6,042 bases of DNA from Thermaerobacter marianensis (GCA_020723785.1 DYIH01000106.1:1-6042), one strand, 5' to 3'. Numbered from the stretch's first letter, positions 1 through 6,042 are shown. Translations and numbers: made by a program. The notes: generated by a model not told the origin, from the letters alone.

Positions 1-369
1 TTCCCGCGGGACGAGTTCCACCTCCGGCCAAGCCGAGCGCCACTCCTGATATTGACCGAAGGAGACATGAGCCGACTCGAACCACAGACGCTTCACGCCC
101 GCCCCGGCCAGCAACCGCCCGATCACTTCCCACTGGTCGCGCCCGCCGTGCTGGACGACCTCAAAGGCCGGGGCCTGTTCCCGGGCGGCCTCGACGTAGC
201 GGAAGTCGGTGACCAGCCAGGCCGCGTCGGCGGTGATCAGCAGCACGCCGGACGAGCCGGTGAAACCGCTCAGATAGGCCCGGTTGGCCGGGCCGGTGAC
301 CAGGATGGCCGGCGCGCCGGCACCGGCGAGTTCTTGGCGCAAACGCCCCAGGCGGGCGGTGGTATCCAT
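1..369 (-). CDS. Xaa-Pro peptidase (M24 family, PepP-like), N-terminal part
   Basis: This is the first 123 residues of a protein that runs off the left edge. The start reads MDTTARLGRLRQEL, followed by AILVTGPANRAYLSGFTGSS (residues 21-40) and LVTDFRYVEAAREQAP (52-67). This is the pattern of the N-terminal creatinase-like domain of M24 metallopeptidases that act as Xaa-Pro aminopeptidases or dipeptidases. These are cytoplasmic enzymes that remove the residue preceding a proline. The catalytic pita-bread domain, with its metal ligands, lies outside the window, so activity cannot be judged here. The ATG at 369 has a GGGGTGA Shine-Dalgarno-like stretch about 9 bases upstream. The gene follows aroQ after 72 bp in the same direction. 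An M24 peptidase directly after aroQ is common in clostridial genomes, usually followed by efp. Family assignment is firm; exact substrate is not. Confidence 0.88.
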   Translation of the reverse strand, partial: MDTTARLGRLRQELAGAGAPAILVTGPANRAYLSGFTGSSGVLLITADAAWLVTDFRYVEAAREQAPAFEVVQHGGRDQWEVIGRLLAGAGVKRLWFESAHVSFGQYQEWRSAWPEVELVPRE

Positions 370-397
370 TTTCAGGCGTTCACCCCGACCGTGCCGG

Positions 398-420
398 GCA
401 GGAGGCCGGTATTCTCCTGC
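398..420 (-). other. Inverted repeat in the aroQ-pepP gap
   Basis: A perfect 7-bp inverted repeat, GCAGGAG and CTCCTGC, is separated by 9 bases in the 72-bp space between the aroQ stop and the peptidase start. No T-rich run follows on the minus strand, so it does not look like an intrinsic terminator. It could be an RNA-processing or pausing hairpin in a shared transcript, or chance in GC-rich DNA. Confidence 0.3.
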
Positions 421-441
421 GGTCCGGAATTCAGCGGGCGG

Positions 442-879
442 TCAAGCGCGGCCCGCCAGCGCCAGGACCGCCTCCAGGGCGAGCACGTAACCCACGGGGC
501 CGAAGCCGCTGATGGTGCCCCGGCAGACCGGCGCGATGACCGAATGCCGGCGGAAATCCTCCCGGGCATGAATATTGGAGAGGTGCACCTCGACGACGGG
601 CAGGCCGACGGCCGCCAGGGCGTCCCGGATGGCGATGCTGTAGTGCGTGTAGGCGCCCGGGTTGATGACGATGGCGTCATACCGTCCAGCCGCCCGGTGG
701 ATGGCATCGATGATGGCGCCCTCGGCGTTGAACTGGACGCATTCCACCTCGGCGCCCGTTCCGCGGCCCCGCTCCCGCAACAGACTGTCGATCTCGGCCA
801 GGGTGGCGGTGCCGTAAACGTCCGGCTCCCGCGTGCCGAGCAGGTTCAGATTCGGTCCGTGGATTACCAGGATGCGCAA
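442..879 (-). CDS. aroQ: Type II 3-dehydroquinate dehydratase
   Basis: The enzyme dehydrates 3-dehydroquinate to 3-dehydroshikimate, the third step of the shikimate pathway to aromatic amino acids; type II enzymes are cytoplasmic dodecamers. The 145-residue product is the normal family length. Visible landmarks are HGPNLNLLGTREPDVYG (residues 7-23) with the lid arginine R17 and catalytic tyrosine Y22, NPGAYTHYS (73-81) with N73 and H79, and VEVHLSNIHAREDFRRHS (96-113) with E97, catalytic H99, R106 and R110. All the expected active-site residues are present. I chose the TTG at 879 because AGGAGG sits 7 bases upstream and the protein then begins MRILVIHGPN, as is usual for the family. An in-frame ATG at 909 would place the ribosome site inside the gene and add ten atypical residues. 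The gene lies 45 bp after glyA. Confidence 0.96.
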   Translation of the reverse strand: MRILVIHGPNLNLLGTREPDVYGTATLAEIDSLLRERGRGTGAEVECVQFNAEGAIIDAIHRAAGRYDAIVINPGAYTHYSIAIRDALAAVGLPVVEVHLSNIHAREDFRRHSVIAPVCRGTISGFGPVGYVLALEAVLALAGRA

Positions 880-886
880 GAGCCTT

Positions 887-892
887 CCTCCT
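887..892 (-). promoter_or_regulatory. Ribosome binding site of aroQ, selecting a TTG start
   Basis: AGGAGG on the minus strand, 7 bases before TTG at 879. It overlaps the alternative longer reading from ATG 909 and so argues for the TTG start. Confidence 0.75.
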
Positions 893-924
893 GCCAGCGA
901 AAATCGCATGCGCCAAGCGCGGGG

Positions 925-2145
<1,221 letters not shown>

Positions 2146-2239
2146 TCGATACCGCCCGTCCTGCCCCGGAAACTAAAATCTCACAAAATCGCCACCGGCG
2201 CAAGCAGGCGGTTCGTCCGTGAGGCGCGGTCCCGGCCCG
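2146..2239 (-). other. lipM-glyA intergenic space
   Basis: These 94 bp contain an AT-richer patch (GATTTTGTGAGATTTTAG on the minus strand, about 2170-2187) just after a short CGCC-GGT-GGCG inverted repeat. The arrangement could act as a weak terminator for lipM or sit near a glyA promoter. The stem is only 4 bp and no convincing -35/-10 pair was found, so I leave the role open. Confidence 0.2.
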
Positions 2240-3004
2240 TCAACGCATCCCGTTCCACCCCGCCGCGCCGTACTTGACCCGGACCAACCGCCGTGCCGTT
2301 TCCGCCTCCTCCGGCGTCAATTCACCCTCTGTCAGTTCCACGCCCAGCACCTCGGCGAACCCCGCGGCCAGAGCGGTCTCCACCTCTTCCAGCGTCAGCG
2401 GCCGGCCCAGGACCTCGTTCAGGCCCGCGGCCCTGCCCCGCAGGACGGCCAGCGTGCGGTCAGGGGACGCGCCGCGGGGCGGGCGGAGGACCGCCATGAC
2501 CTTCCGCGCGTCGAATACGAGGGGGATTGAACCGTGCTGGAGGATGGCGCCGTGCCGCCGCGTCTGGGCGCTGCCCGCCACCTTGCGGCCGCCGGCGGTC
2601 AGTTCGTACCAGGAGGGGGCGTCGAAGCATGCGGCGGACCCTCGCCCTCCTGCGGCCCGCCGTTCGGCCGCCACGGCCAGCTCCGCCGCCAGGCCGAGCC
2701 GCGCCAGGCCGGCCCGGAGCCCGGCGCTGAGTTCCCTGTAAGTCTGGACGATGCTCCCCGCAAGCAGGCGCTGGGAGATGACGACGGAGTAGGTGGCCTC
2801 ATGTTCGTGGAGGACGGCGCGGCCCCCGGTGGGGCGCCGCACGCAGTCCAGGCCGAGGGCGCGGCAGGCCGCCAGGTCTACGGAACCGTGCAGGTCCTGG
2901 AAGTAGCCGATGGTGACGGCCGCGGGTGCCCAACGATAAAAGCGCAGGGTCGGCGGAACCCGACCCTGTGCGTGGTGGAGGAGGATGGCCTCGTCCACCG
3001 CCAT
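2240..3004 (-). CDS. lipM: Octanoyltransferase, LipM type (N-terminus apparently frameshifted)
   Basis: LipM moves octanoate from acyl carrier protein to the lipoyl domain of GcvH, the first step of lipoate assembly in Firmicutes. The 254 residues in this frame carry the biotin/lipoate transferase fold signatures: TLRFYRWAPAAVTIGYFQDL (19-38), RRPTGGRAVLHEHEATYS (56-73), SAACFDAPSWYEL (123-135) and GRKVAGSAQTRRHGAILQHG (139-158). C126 in CFDAPS is the expected acyl-thioester cysteine (Cys150 in the B. subtilis enzyme) and K141 the conserved lysine. CFDAPSWYEL separates LipM from LipB and from lipoate ligases. The ATG at 3004 falls inside the conserved motif normally read as GAWNMAVDEA, so the open frame starts late. 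The missing strand (WRLLLSG) is encoded just upstream in another frame. No good ribosome site lies at the proper distance from ATG 3004. The real gene probably begins at GTG 3104 or 3125, close behind spoVT. Confidence 0.85.
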   Translation of the reverse strand: MAVDEAILLHHAQGRVPPTLRFYRWAPAAVTIGYFQDLHGSVDLAACRALGLDCVRRPTGGRAVLHEHEATYSVVISQRLLAGSIVQTYRELSAGLRAGLARLGLAAELAVAAERRAAGGRGSAACFDAPSWYELTAGGRKVAGSAQTRRHGAILQHGSIPLVFDARKVMAVLRPPRGASPDRTLAVLRGRAAGLNEVLGRPLTLEEVETALAAGFAEVLGVELTEGELTPEEAETARRLVRVKYGAAGWNGMR

Positions 3005-3104
3005 GTTCCAGGCCCCCGGCGCCGCCTCCTCCGCTCAAGAGGAGGCGCCACCTGCCACCCCGCTCCTGGCCGCCCCGCCGGATCGCCGATCCGTGGGAGG
3101 GCAC
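3005..3104 (-). other. Out-of-frame 5' segment of lipM
   Basis: In the frame one base away from the main lipM frame, this stretch encodes GGRWRLLLSGGGGAG, which resembles the first beta-strand of LipM proteins (WRFIDSG in B. subtilis). The main frame upstream of ATG 3004 reads PGAWN and then meets a TGA at 3035-3037. Removing one G from the run of five at 3013-3017 would join the two as SGGGGAGAWNMAVDEA, which is the family pattern. The joined protein from GTG 3104 would be about 287 residues with the catalytic cysteine near 159, close to the known LipM size. This can be a base-calling error in a G run, a real inactivating mutation, or frameshift decoding. An earlier GTG at 3125 has AGGAG 10 bases upstream. 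Confidence 0.7.
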
Positions 3105-3132
3105 GGTCTCCGGTCCGGCGGGCACCCCCCGG

Positions 3133-3690
3133 TCACTCCTCCATGTGCCGGGCCAGGAATCCGGCGGCCGTCTCGGCCAGCTTGGCCTCCAGGTCGGTCA
3201 TCTCGCGGCCCGCTTCGCGGGAGGCGACGATCACGGTGCCCAGCGGGTCGCCCCCGACGACGATGGGCGCGATGATTTCACTGGTGAAAACGCAGCGTTC
3301 GGCGTCCTCGCCGATGGCGGAGCCCGGGTGACGGTGGTCCTTGGAAGTGAAGTGGAGCGTGTGGCGGTCGTCCATGGCCTTCAACACGATCGGGCCGATG
3401 CGCTTCCCGACGAACTCTCGCGCCGGCCCGCCGGCGACGGCGACGACTTCATCCCGGTCGGTCAGGAGGGCCAGGGTTCCCGTGGATTCGTTGAGGGATT
3501 CGACGATGCCCTGGGCGAAATCACCCAGTTCCGCGATGGCCGAGTACTTCTTGAGGATCACCTCGCCCTCGCGGTCAACGAAAATCTCAAGGGGATCGCC
3601 TTCCCGGATATTCATGCTGCGCCGAATCTCAATCGGAATGACGATGCGTCCCAGTTCGTCGATCCTCCTGACAATGCCGGTCGCTTTCAC
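3133..3690 (-). CDS. spoVT: Stage V sporulation protein T
   Basis: SpoVT is a forespore transcription factor that tunes the sigma-G regulon, including SASP genes. The 185-residue product has an AbrB-type swapped-hairpin DNA-binding domain at residues 1-50 (MKATGIVRRIDELGRIVIPI, then EIRRSMNIREGDPLEIFVDR) and a GAF-like domain over about 56-182, ending LAETAAGFLARHMEE as in B. subtilis SpoVT (178 residues). The two-domain length separates it from AbrB and Abh. I chose GTG 3690, not GTG 3699: it gives the canonical MKATGIVRR start, and GAGGTG lies 6 bases before it, whereas the upstream GTG falls inside that ribosome site. Upstream is a sigma-G-like -10 box. Downstream, the stop codon overlaps the AGGAG that may serve lipM. 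Confidence 0.95.
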   Translation of the reverse strand: MKATGIVRRIDELGRIVIPIEIRRSMNIREGDPLEIFVDREGEVILKKYSAIAELGDFAQGIVESLNESTGTLALLTDRDEVVAVAGGPAREFVGKRIGPIVLKAMDDRHTLHFTSKDHRHPGSAIGEDAERCVFTSEIIAPIVVGGDPLGTVIVASREAGREMTDLEAKLAETAAGFLARHMEE

Positions 3691-3696
3691 CCTCTT

Positions 3697-3702
3697 CACC
3701 TC
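3697..3702 (-). promoter_or_regulatory. Ribosome binding site of spoVT
   Basis: GAGGTG on the minus strand, 6 bases from GTG 3690. It overlaps the alternative GTG 3699 and so decides the start. Confidence 0.7.
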
Positions 3703-3737
3703 TCATCCGGGTTTGCCGGTAGGGCAATGTGTGGGCG

Positions 3738-3764
3738 TAGTATGCGCGTCGGCCGGATATTTCA
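3738..3764 (-). promoter_or_regulatory. Candidate sigma-G promoter of spoVT
   Basis: On the minus strand CATACTA (3738-3744) matches the sigma-G -10 pattern CATnnTA exactly. A -35 element is less clear: TGAAATA at 3758-3764 is the nearest candidate but gives a spacing of only 13 bases. The position, about 48 bp before the GTG, suits a promoter, and spoVT is transcribed by sigma-G in B. subtilis. The 125-bp gap after ireB gives room for it. Confidence 0.45.
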
Positions 3765-3824
3765 TGAATTCACCCCACCGAACACCACCGGATCGTGGTC
3801 CGGCCCGGCCGGCACCATCGCGGG

Positions 3825-4088
3825 TTACCGCCGCGCCCCGGTCAGGTAATGGCGCACCAGTTCCTCGATAACCTCGTCCCGGTCGAGTTTGGCGATAAGG
3901 CTGCGTGCGCCCAGATGAGCGGTGATGTAGGCCGGCTCGCCGGTAATGAGATAGTAAGCGATCTGCCGGGGCGGATCGTACCCCTTTTCCTGCAGGGCGC
4001 GATAGACGTGTTCAAGGATCTCTCGCGGACCGGCGCCCGGTTCTGGCAACCTTTCCCGAAGGATGCGCGTCACGTCGTCATCGGCCAC
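3825..4088 (-). CDS. ireB: IreB family regulatory phosphoprotein (UPF0297)
   Basis: IreB is a small cytoplasmic protein of Firmicutes. In Enterococcus it is a substrate of the Ser/Thr kinase IreK and lowers cephalosporin resistance; in Bacillus the homologue is YrzL. The 87-residue product has the family core: ILEHVYRALQEKGYDPPRQI (about 24-43), YYLITGEPAYITAHLGARSL (45-64) and KLDRDEVIEELVRHYL (67-82). T7 lies in the short N-terminal segment where the Enterococcus protein is phosphorylated; whether it is used here is unknown. I chose GTG 4088 because GGAGG is 8 bases upstream; GTG 4094 would be only 2 bases from it. In most Firmicutes the gene sits between alaS and ruvX. Here it lies alone between a SASP gene and spoVT. 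Confidence 0.93.
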   Translation of the reverse strand: MADDDVTRILRERLPEPGAGPREILEHVYRALQEKGYDPPRQIAYYLITGEPAYITAHLGARSLIAKLDRDEVIEELVRHYLTGARR

Positions 4089-4096
4089 GGCCACCG

Positions 4097-4101
4097 CCTC
4101 C
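4097..4101 (-). promoter_or_regulatory. Ribosome binding site of ireB
   Basis: GGAGG on the minus strand, 8 bases before GTG 4088 and only 2 before GTG 4094; it favours 4088 as the start. Confidence 0.65.
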
Positions 4102-4109
4102 CGGCGAGA

Positions 4110-4133
4110 TTACTTCGCGACGCGTTTGCTCAT
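4110..4133 (-). other. Possible seven-codon leader ORF before ireB
   Basis: On the minus strand an ATG at 4133 opens a tiny frame, MSKRVAK, closed by TAA at 4110-4112, 21 bases before the ireB start codon. GGGAGGAA lies directly before it, although GGAGG is only 2 bases from the ATG, which is short for good initiation. It could be a translated leader peptide or a chance frame. Confidence 0.2.
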
Positions 4134-4149
4134 TTCCTCCCACAAAGAG

Positions 4150-4176
4150 AATCGCCCAGGACAGGGCTGGGCGATT
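4150..4176 (-). terminator. Likely intrinsic terminator after the SASP gene
   Basis: A perfect 10-bp inverted repeat (AATCGCCCAG and CTGGGCGATT) encloses a 7-base loop. On the minus strand it is followed by the moderately T-rich CTCTTTGT. It lies about 70 bp past the SASP stop and just before ireB, where a terminator for the spore gene would be expected. The T run is interrupted, so termination may be partial. Confidence 0.55.
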
Positions 4177-4210
4177 GCCTCCGGGTTTTCTGAACGGATC
4201 GGCCAACCGG

Positions 4211-4274
4211 CGGCGACTGGCGCTGCGACTGGGGCTGCGGCGGCGATTAGCGCTGCGGCTGGGGCTGCGGCGGC
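4211..4274 (-). repeat. 30-bp tandem repeat across the SASP stop codon
   Basis: The 34 bases at 4211-4244 and the 34 at 4241-4274 match with three differences at a period of 30 bp. The period is ten codons, so the frame is kept. The SASP stop TAA (4247-4249) lies in the second copy, at the place where the first copy (4217-4219) has CAG. Translated past the stop, the following DNA reads SPPQPQSQRQSPP, continuing the Pro/Gln tail pattern. Confidence 0.75.
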
Positions 4275-4522
4275 TGCGGCTGCGGCGCCGGACGGGCCGC
4301 TCCCGGCTGGAAACCGCCGGCCATCTGGGACTCGGCCTGCTGGATCAGGCGCTTGACCATGTGGCCGCCGACGGCGCCGTTGAGACGAGCGGGAATGTCG
4401 CCCCAGTAACCATCCGGGGGCGGGGTGATGCCGACCTCGGCGGCCGCCTCGTATTTCATTTGCTCCAACGCCTGTTCGGCGCCACGGACCAGGATGCGGT
4501 TGGTGCGCTGACCTTGAGCCAT
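4247..4522 (-). CDS. Alpha/beta-type small acid-soluble spore protein with Pro/Gln tail
   Basis: Alpha/beta SASPs coat forespore DNA, protecting it from UV and heat damage, and are cut by the GPR protease at germination. The 91-residue product shows both family blocks: NRILVRGAEQALEQMKYEAA (residues 8-27), which holds the expected GPR cleavage region at about E25-A26, and ARLNGAVGGHMVKRLIQQAE (45-64). The linker PPPDGYWGDIP (34-44) is of the clostridial kind. Typical members are 60-75 residues. This one has a further tail of about 20 residues (GAARPAPQPQPPQPQPQR) made of Pro and Gln, arising from a DNA repeat. The ATG at 4522 has GGGGTGA 6 bases upstream. It is a single gene, with a possible forespore promoter before it and a hairpin after it. 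The family call is firm; the tail's function is unknown. Confidence 0.95.
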   Translation of the reverse strand: MAQGQRTNRILVRGAEQALEQMKYEAAAEVGITPPPDGYWGDIPARLNGAVGGHMVKRLIQQAESQMAGGFQPGAARPAPQPQPPQPQPQR

Positions 4523-4546
4523 CTTGACTCACCCCCCACTTTTCAA

Positions 4547-4568
4547 CCCCGCCGCGGATTCGGCGGGG
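4547..4568 (-). other. Hairpin in the SASP leader
   Basis: A perfect 8-bp GC stem (CCCCGCCG and CGGCGGGG) with a 6-base loop lies about 25 bp before the SASP start codon. No T run follows it on the minus strand. If transcription starts near 4584 it would sit in the 5' leader, where it could stabilise the message or affect ribosome access. Confidence 0.4.
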
Positions 4569-4590
4569 ACCCCGACTTTCGAGGTGGGCT

Positions 4591-4620
4591 TAGTTTAAGA
4601 CGGCCGCATCAGCGCTATGC
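4591..4620 (-). promoter_or_regulatory. Candidate sigma-G promoter of the SASP gene
   Basis: On the minus strand GCATA (4616-4620) is followed after 18 bases by TAAACTA (4591-4597). These resemble the sigma-G -35 (GnATR) and -10 (CATnnTA) elements, the latter with two mismatches. SASP genes are known sigma-G targets. Position about 70 bp before the ATG is suitable. No start site is known. Confidence 0.35.
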
Positions 4621-4677
4621 TGAATATTTCTTCCTCGCTTGCTCCGCAAATGCCCGGTTTGCCTGCGGTTTGGAGAC

Positions 4678-4730
4678 GAAAAACACAAAGGTTCAACCGC
4701 GGGCGCCGGGGAGGGCCGCCGCTTCGCCCG
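4678..4730 (-). terminator. Weak candidate terminator at the end of ilvE
   Basis: CGGGCG and CGCCCG (4725-4730 and 4700-4705) can form a 6-bp GC stem with a long loop at the 3' end of ilvE. The T-rich CTTTGTGTTTTTCG (4677-4690) follows on the minus strand. The stem is short and about 9 bases from the T run, so this is only a possibility. Confidence 0.22.
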
Positions 4731-5604
4731 GGTAAATGGGCGTGCCCCGGGTCTGGGCGTAAGCCCGGAAGGCGGTGATGAGCTCGGTCGTGATCGGACC
4801 GGGGCGGCCGGTGCCGATGATCCGCCCGTCGGCCTCCACCACCGGGATGGCCTCGGCGGCCGTGCCGGTGAGGAAGCATTCGTCGGCGGTCCAGACGTCG
4901 TGGCGGGTGAAGACTTCCTCGCGGACCGGAATGCCGCGCTCGCGGGCCAGTTCCATTACGGTGTTGCGGGTGATGCCCTCCAGGATGCCGACGTGCCTGG
5001 GCGGGGTGATCAGCGCGCCGTTCTTGATGATGAAGATATTATCGCCGGTGCACTCGACCACGTAACCGTCGCTGTTGAGCATGATCACCTCGGCGTACCC
5101 GGCCAGGTTGGCCTCGATCTTGGCCAGGATGTTGTTGAGGTAGTTAAGCGACTTGATGCGCGGGTTGAGCGATTCGACGCTGTTGCGCCGGGTGGAGACG
5201 GTGGCCACCTTCATGCCGCGCTCGTAAAGTTCCTCGGGATAGAGCTGGATGGTATCGGCGATGATGACGACGGTGGCCCGCCGGCACTTGCGGGGGTCCA
5301 GGCCCAGGTCGCCGGCCCCCCGGGAGACCACCAGGCGGATGTAGCCGTCGTGAATCCCGTTGCGGCGGCAGGTCTCCAGGACGGCCTCCCGCATCTCCCC
5401 CTTGTTCAGCGGGACGTCGAGCAGGATGGCGTGAGCCGACTCGTAGAGACGGTCGAGGTGCTCCTCGAGCTTGAAGACCCGGCCGTTGTAAGCCCGGATC
5501 CCCTCGAAGATGCCGTCCCCGTACAGGAATCCGTGGTCGAAGACGGACACGGAAGCCTGCTCCTTGGGAAAGAATCCGCCGTTGACGTAAACCACGGTGC
5601 TCAC
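4693..5604 (-). CDS. ilvE: Branched-chain amino acid aminotransferase
   Basis: A class IV PLP aminotransferase that performs the last step of Leu, Ile and Val synthesis with glutamate as amino donor; cytoplasmic. The 303-residue product carries VSVFDHGFLYGDGIFEG (19-35), RAYNGRVFKLEEHLDRLYES (37-56), NPRIKSLNYLNNILAK (147-162) with the PLP lysine K151, VVECTGDNIFII (182-193) with E184, VGILEGITRNTV (205-216) and DECFLTGTAAEAIPV (241-255). These features fit the BCAT type better than D-amino-acid transaminase or aminodeoxychorismate lyase, which share the fold. I chose GTG 5604 because AGGAGGT lies 10 bases upstream and the protein then starts MSTVVYVNGG, with the usual short lead. The frame stays open further upstream into argD DNA, but those residues are not family-like. 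The gene follows argD by 56 bp. Confidence 0.95.
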   Translation of the reverse strand: MSTVVYVNGGFFPKEQASVSVFDHGFLYGDGIFEGIRAYNGRVFKLEEHLDRLYESAHAILLDVPLNKGEMREAVLETCRRNGIHDGYIRLVVSRGAGDLGLDPRKCRRATVVIIADTIQLYPEELYERGMKVATVSTRRNSVESLNPRIKSLNYLNNILAKIEANLAGYAEVIMLNSDGYVVECTGDNIFIIKNGALITPPRHVGILEGITRNTVMELARERGIPVREEVFTRHDVWTADECFLTGTAAEAIPVVEADGRIIGTGRPGPITTELITAFRAYAQTRGTPIYPGEAAALPGARG

Positions 5605-5614
5605 CGGTGTCCCG

Positions 5615-5621
5615 ACCTCCT
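5615..5621 (-). promoter_or_regulatory. Ribosome binding site of ilvE
   Basis: AGGAGGT on the minus strand, 10 bases before GTG 5604. It excludes the longer start at ATG 5640, which would place it inside the gene. Confidence 0.7.
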
Positions 5622-5660
5622 GCGACCGCCTGCCGGCCATAACACTGGACGGTATTAATT

Positions 5661-6042
5661 CTAACAGGTTCCAGCCGTCCCGCCAACGGCCTCCCGCTCC
5701 TCCGCCAACACGCCGTCCAGGATGGCCACCGCCCGCTCCATCTCGTCCTCGCCGACGACCAGGGGCGGCAGGAAGCGGAGCACCCGTTCGGCGGTGGCGT
5801 TCACCAGGAGGCCGCGCTCGCGGCAGGCATCGGCCAGCGGGCGGGCGGGGCGGTCCAGTTCCAGCCCCCACATCAGGCCCAGCCCCCGCACCTCCCGGAC
5901 CAGGGGATGGCGGACCGCCAGCGCGCGCAGCCGTTCGCCGAAGGCGGTGCCGATCCGCGACGCCCGGCCGACCAGGTCCTCCTCCAGCATGACCTCAAGG
6001 GCGGCCAGGGCGGCGGCGCAGGCCACCGGGTTCCCGCCGAAG
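5661..6042 (-). CDS. argD: Acetylornithine aminotransferase-like class III aminotransferase, C-terminal part
   Basis: The last 126 residues of a class III PLP aminotransferase that enters from the right edge and ends at TAG 5661-5663. It begins FGGNPVACAAALAALEVM, the motif that follows the PLP lysine region in ArgD. The C-terminal domain follows, with VREVRGLGLMWGLELDRPA and CRERGLLVNATAERVLRFLP, which are typical of ArgD. ArgD turns N-acetylglutamate semialdehyde into N-acetylornithine in arginine synthesis and can also serve in lysine synthesis. The lysine itself and the substrate pocket lie outside the window, so related 4-aminobutyrate or ornithine aminotransferases are not fully excluded. 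The next gene, ilvE, starts 56 bp downstream, suggesting co-transcription. Confidence 0.85.
   Translation of the reverse strand, partial: FGGNPVACAAALAALEVMLEEDLVGRASRIGTAFGERLRALAVRHPLVREVRGLGLMWGLELDRPARPLADACRERGLLVNATAERVLRFLPPLVVGEDEMERAVAILDGVLAEEREAVGGTAGTC

Noticed and set aside
3762..3770. Palindrome TGAATTCA upstream of spoVT as an operator
   Set aside because: Eight bases is too short to support a specific regulator, and the patch coincides with the region expected for the promoter -35.
3780..3824. ACCAC-GTGGT inverted repeat after ireB as a terminator
   Set aside because: Only a 5-bp stem and no T run follows on the minus strand.
4250..4310. GC-rich short repeats suggesting a CRISPR or regulatory repeat array
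   Set aside because: The repeats are codon-level Pro/Gln coding units with a 30-bp period and no spacers; they are explained by the SASP tail.
4639..5658. A 339-codon open frame on the plus strand
   Set aside because: It is the antisense of ilvE and has no recognisable domain; composition is typical of a GC-rich shadow frame.
5605..5871. Upstream extension of the ilvE frame to 5871
   Set aside because: The added residues lie over the ArgD C-terminus in another frame and are Arg/Gly/Pro-rich. AGGAGGT before GTG 5604 fixes the normal start.

Overview
The window is about 6 kb of GC-rich bacterial chromosome in which every convincing gene lies on the minus strand. An alpha/beta-type small acid-soluble spore protein, SpoVT and an IreB (UPF0297) protein, together with a LipM-type octanoyltransferase, point to an endospore-forming Bacillota (Firmicute). 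The GC-rich codon use and the form of the spore protein recall high-GC clostridial lineages such as Moorella or Desulfotomaculum relatives. That placement is an inference, and I cannot name a genus.

Read in the direction of transcription (right to left), the order is: the C-terminal end of an ArgD-like class III aminotransferase (5661-6042, cut by the right edge); a branched-chain aminotransferase IlvE (4693-5604); an alpha/beta SASP with an unusual Pro/Gln-rich tail (4247-4522), preceded by a possible sigma-G-like promoter and a leader hairpin and followed by a terminator-like hairpin; a short IreB-family protein (3825-4088); SpoVT (3133-3690) behind a sigma-G-like -10 element; LipM (2240-3004, with its first ~33 codons in another frame); serine hydroxymethyltransferase GlyA (925-2145); type II dehydroquinase AroQ (442-879, TTG start); and the N-terminal part of a PepP-like Xaa-Pro peptidase (1-369, cut by the left edge).

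The genes mix amino-acid metabolism (ArgD, IlvE, GlyA, AroQ), lipoate assembly (LipM) and spore functions (SASP, SpoVT). The spoVT-lipM junction is very tight and lipM-glyA-aroQ-pepP are spaced by 45-94 bp, so a shared transcript is plausible. If so, forespore transcription from the spoVT promoter could reach the metabolic genes, though this is inference.

No mobile element, CRISPR array, tRNA or rRNA was seen, and no stretch above 300 bp lacks a gene. I see no new multi-gene system here. The items most worth a second look are an apparent one-base frameshift at a G5 run near the 5' end of lipM, and a 30-bp in-frame tandem repeat that runs through the stop codon of the SASP gene.
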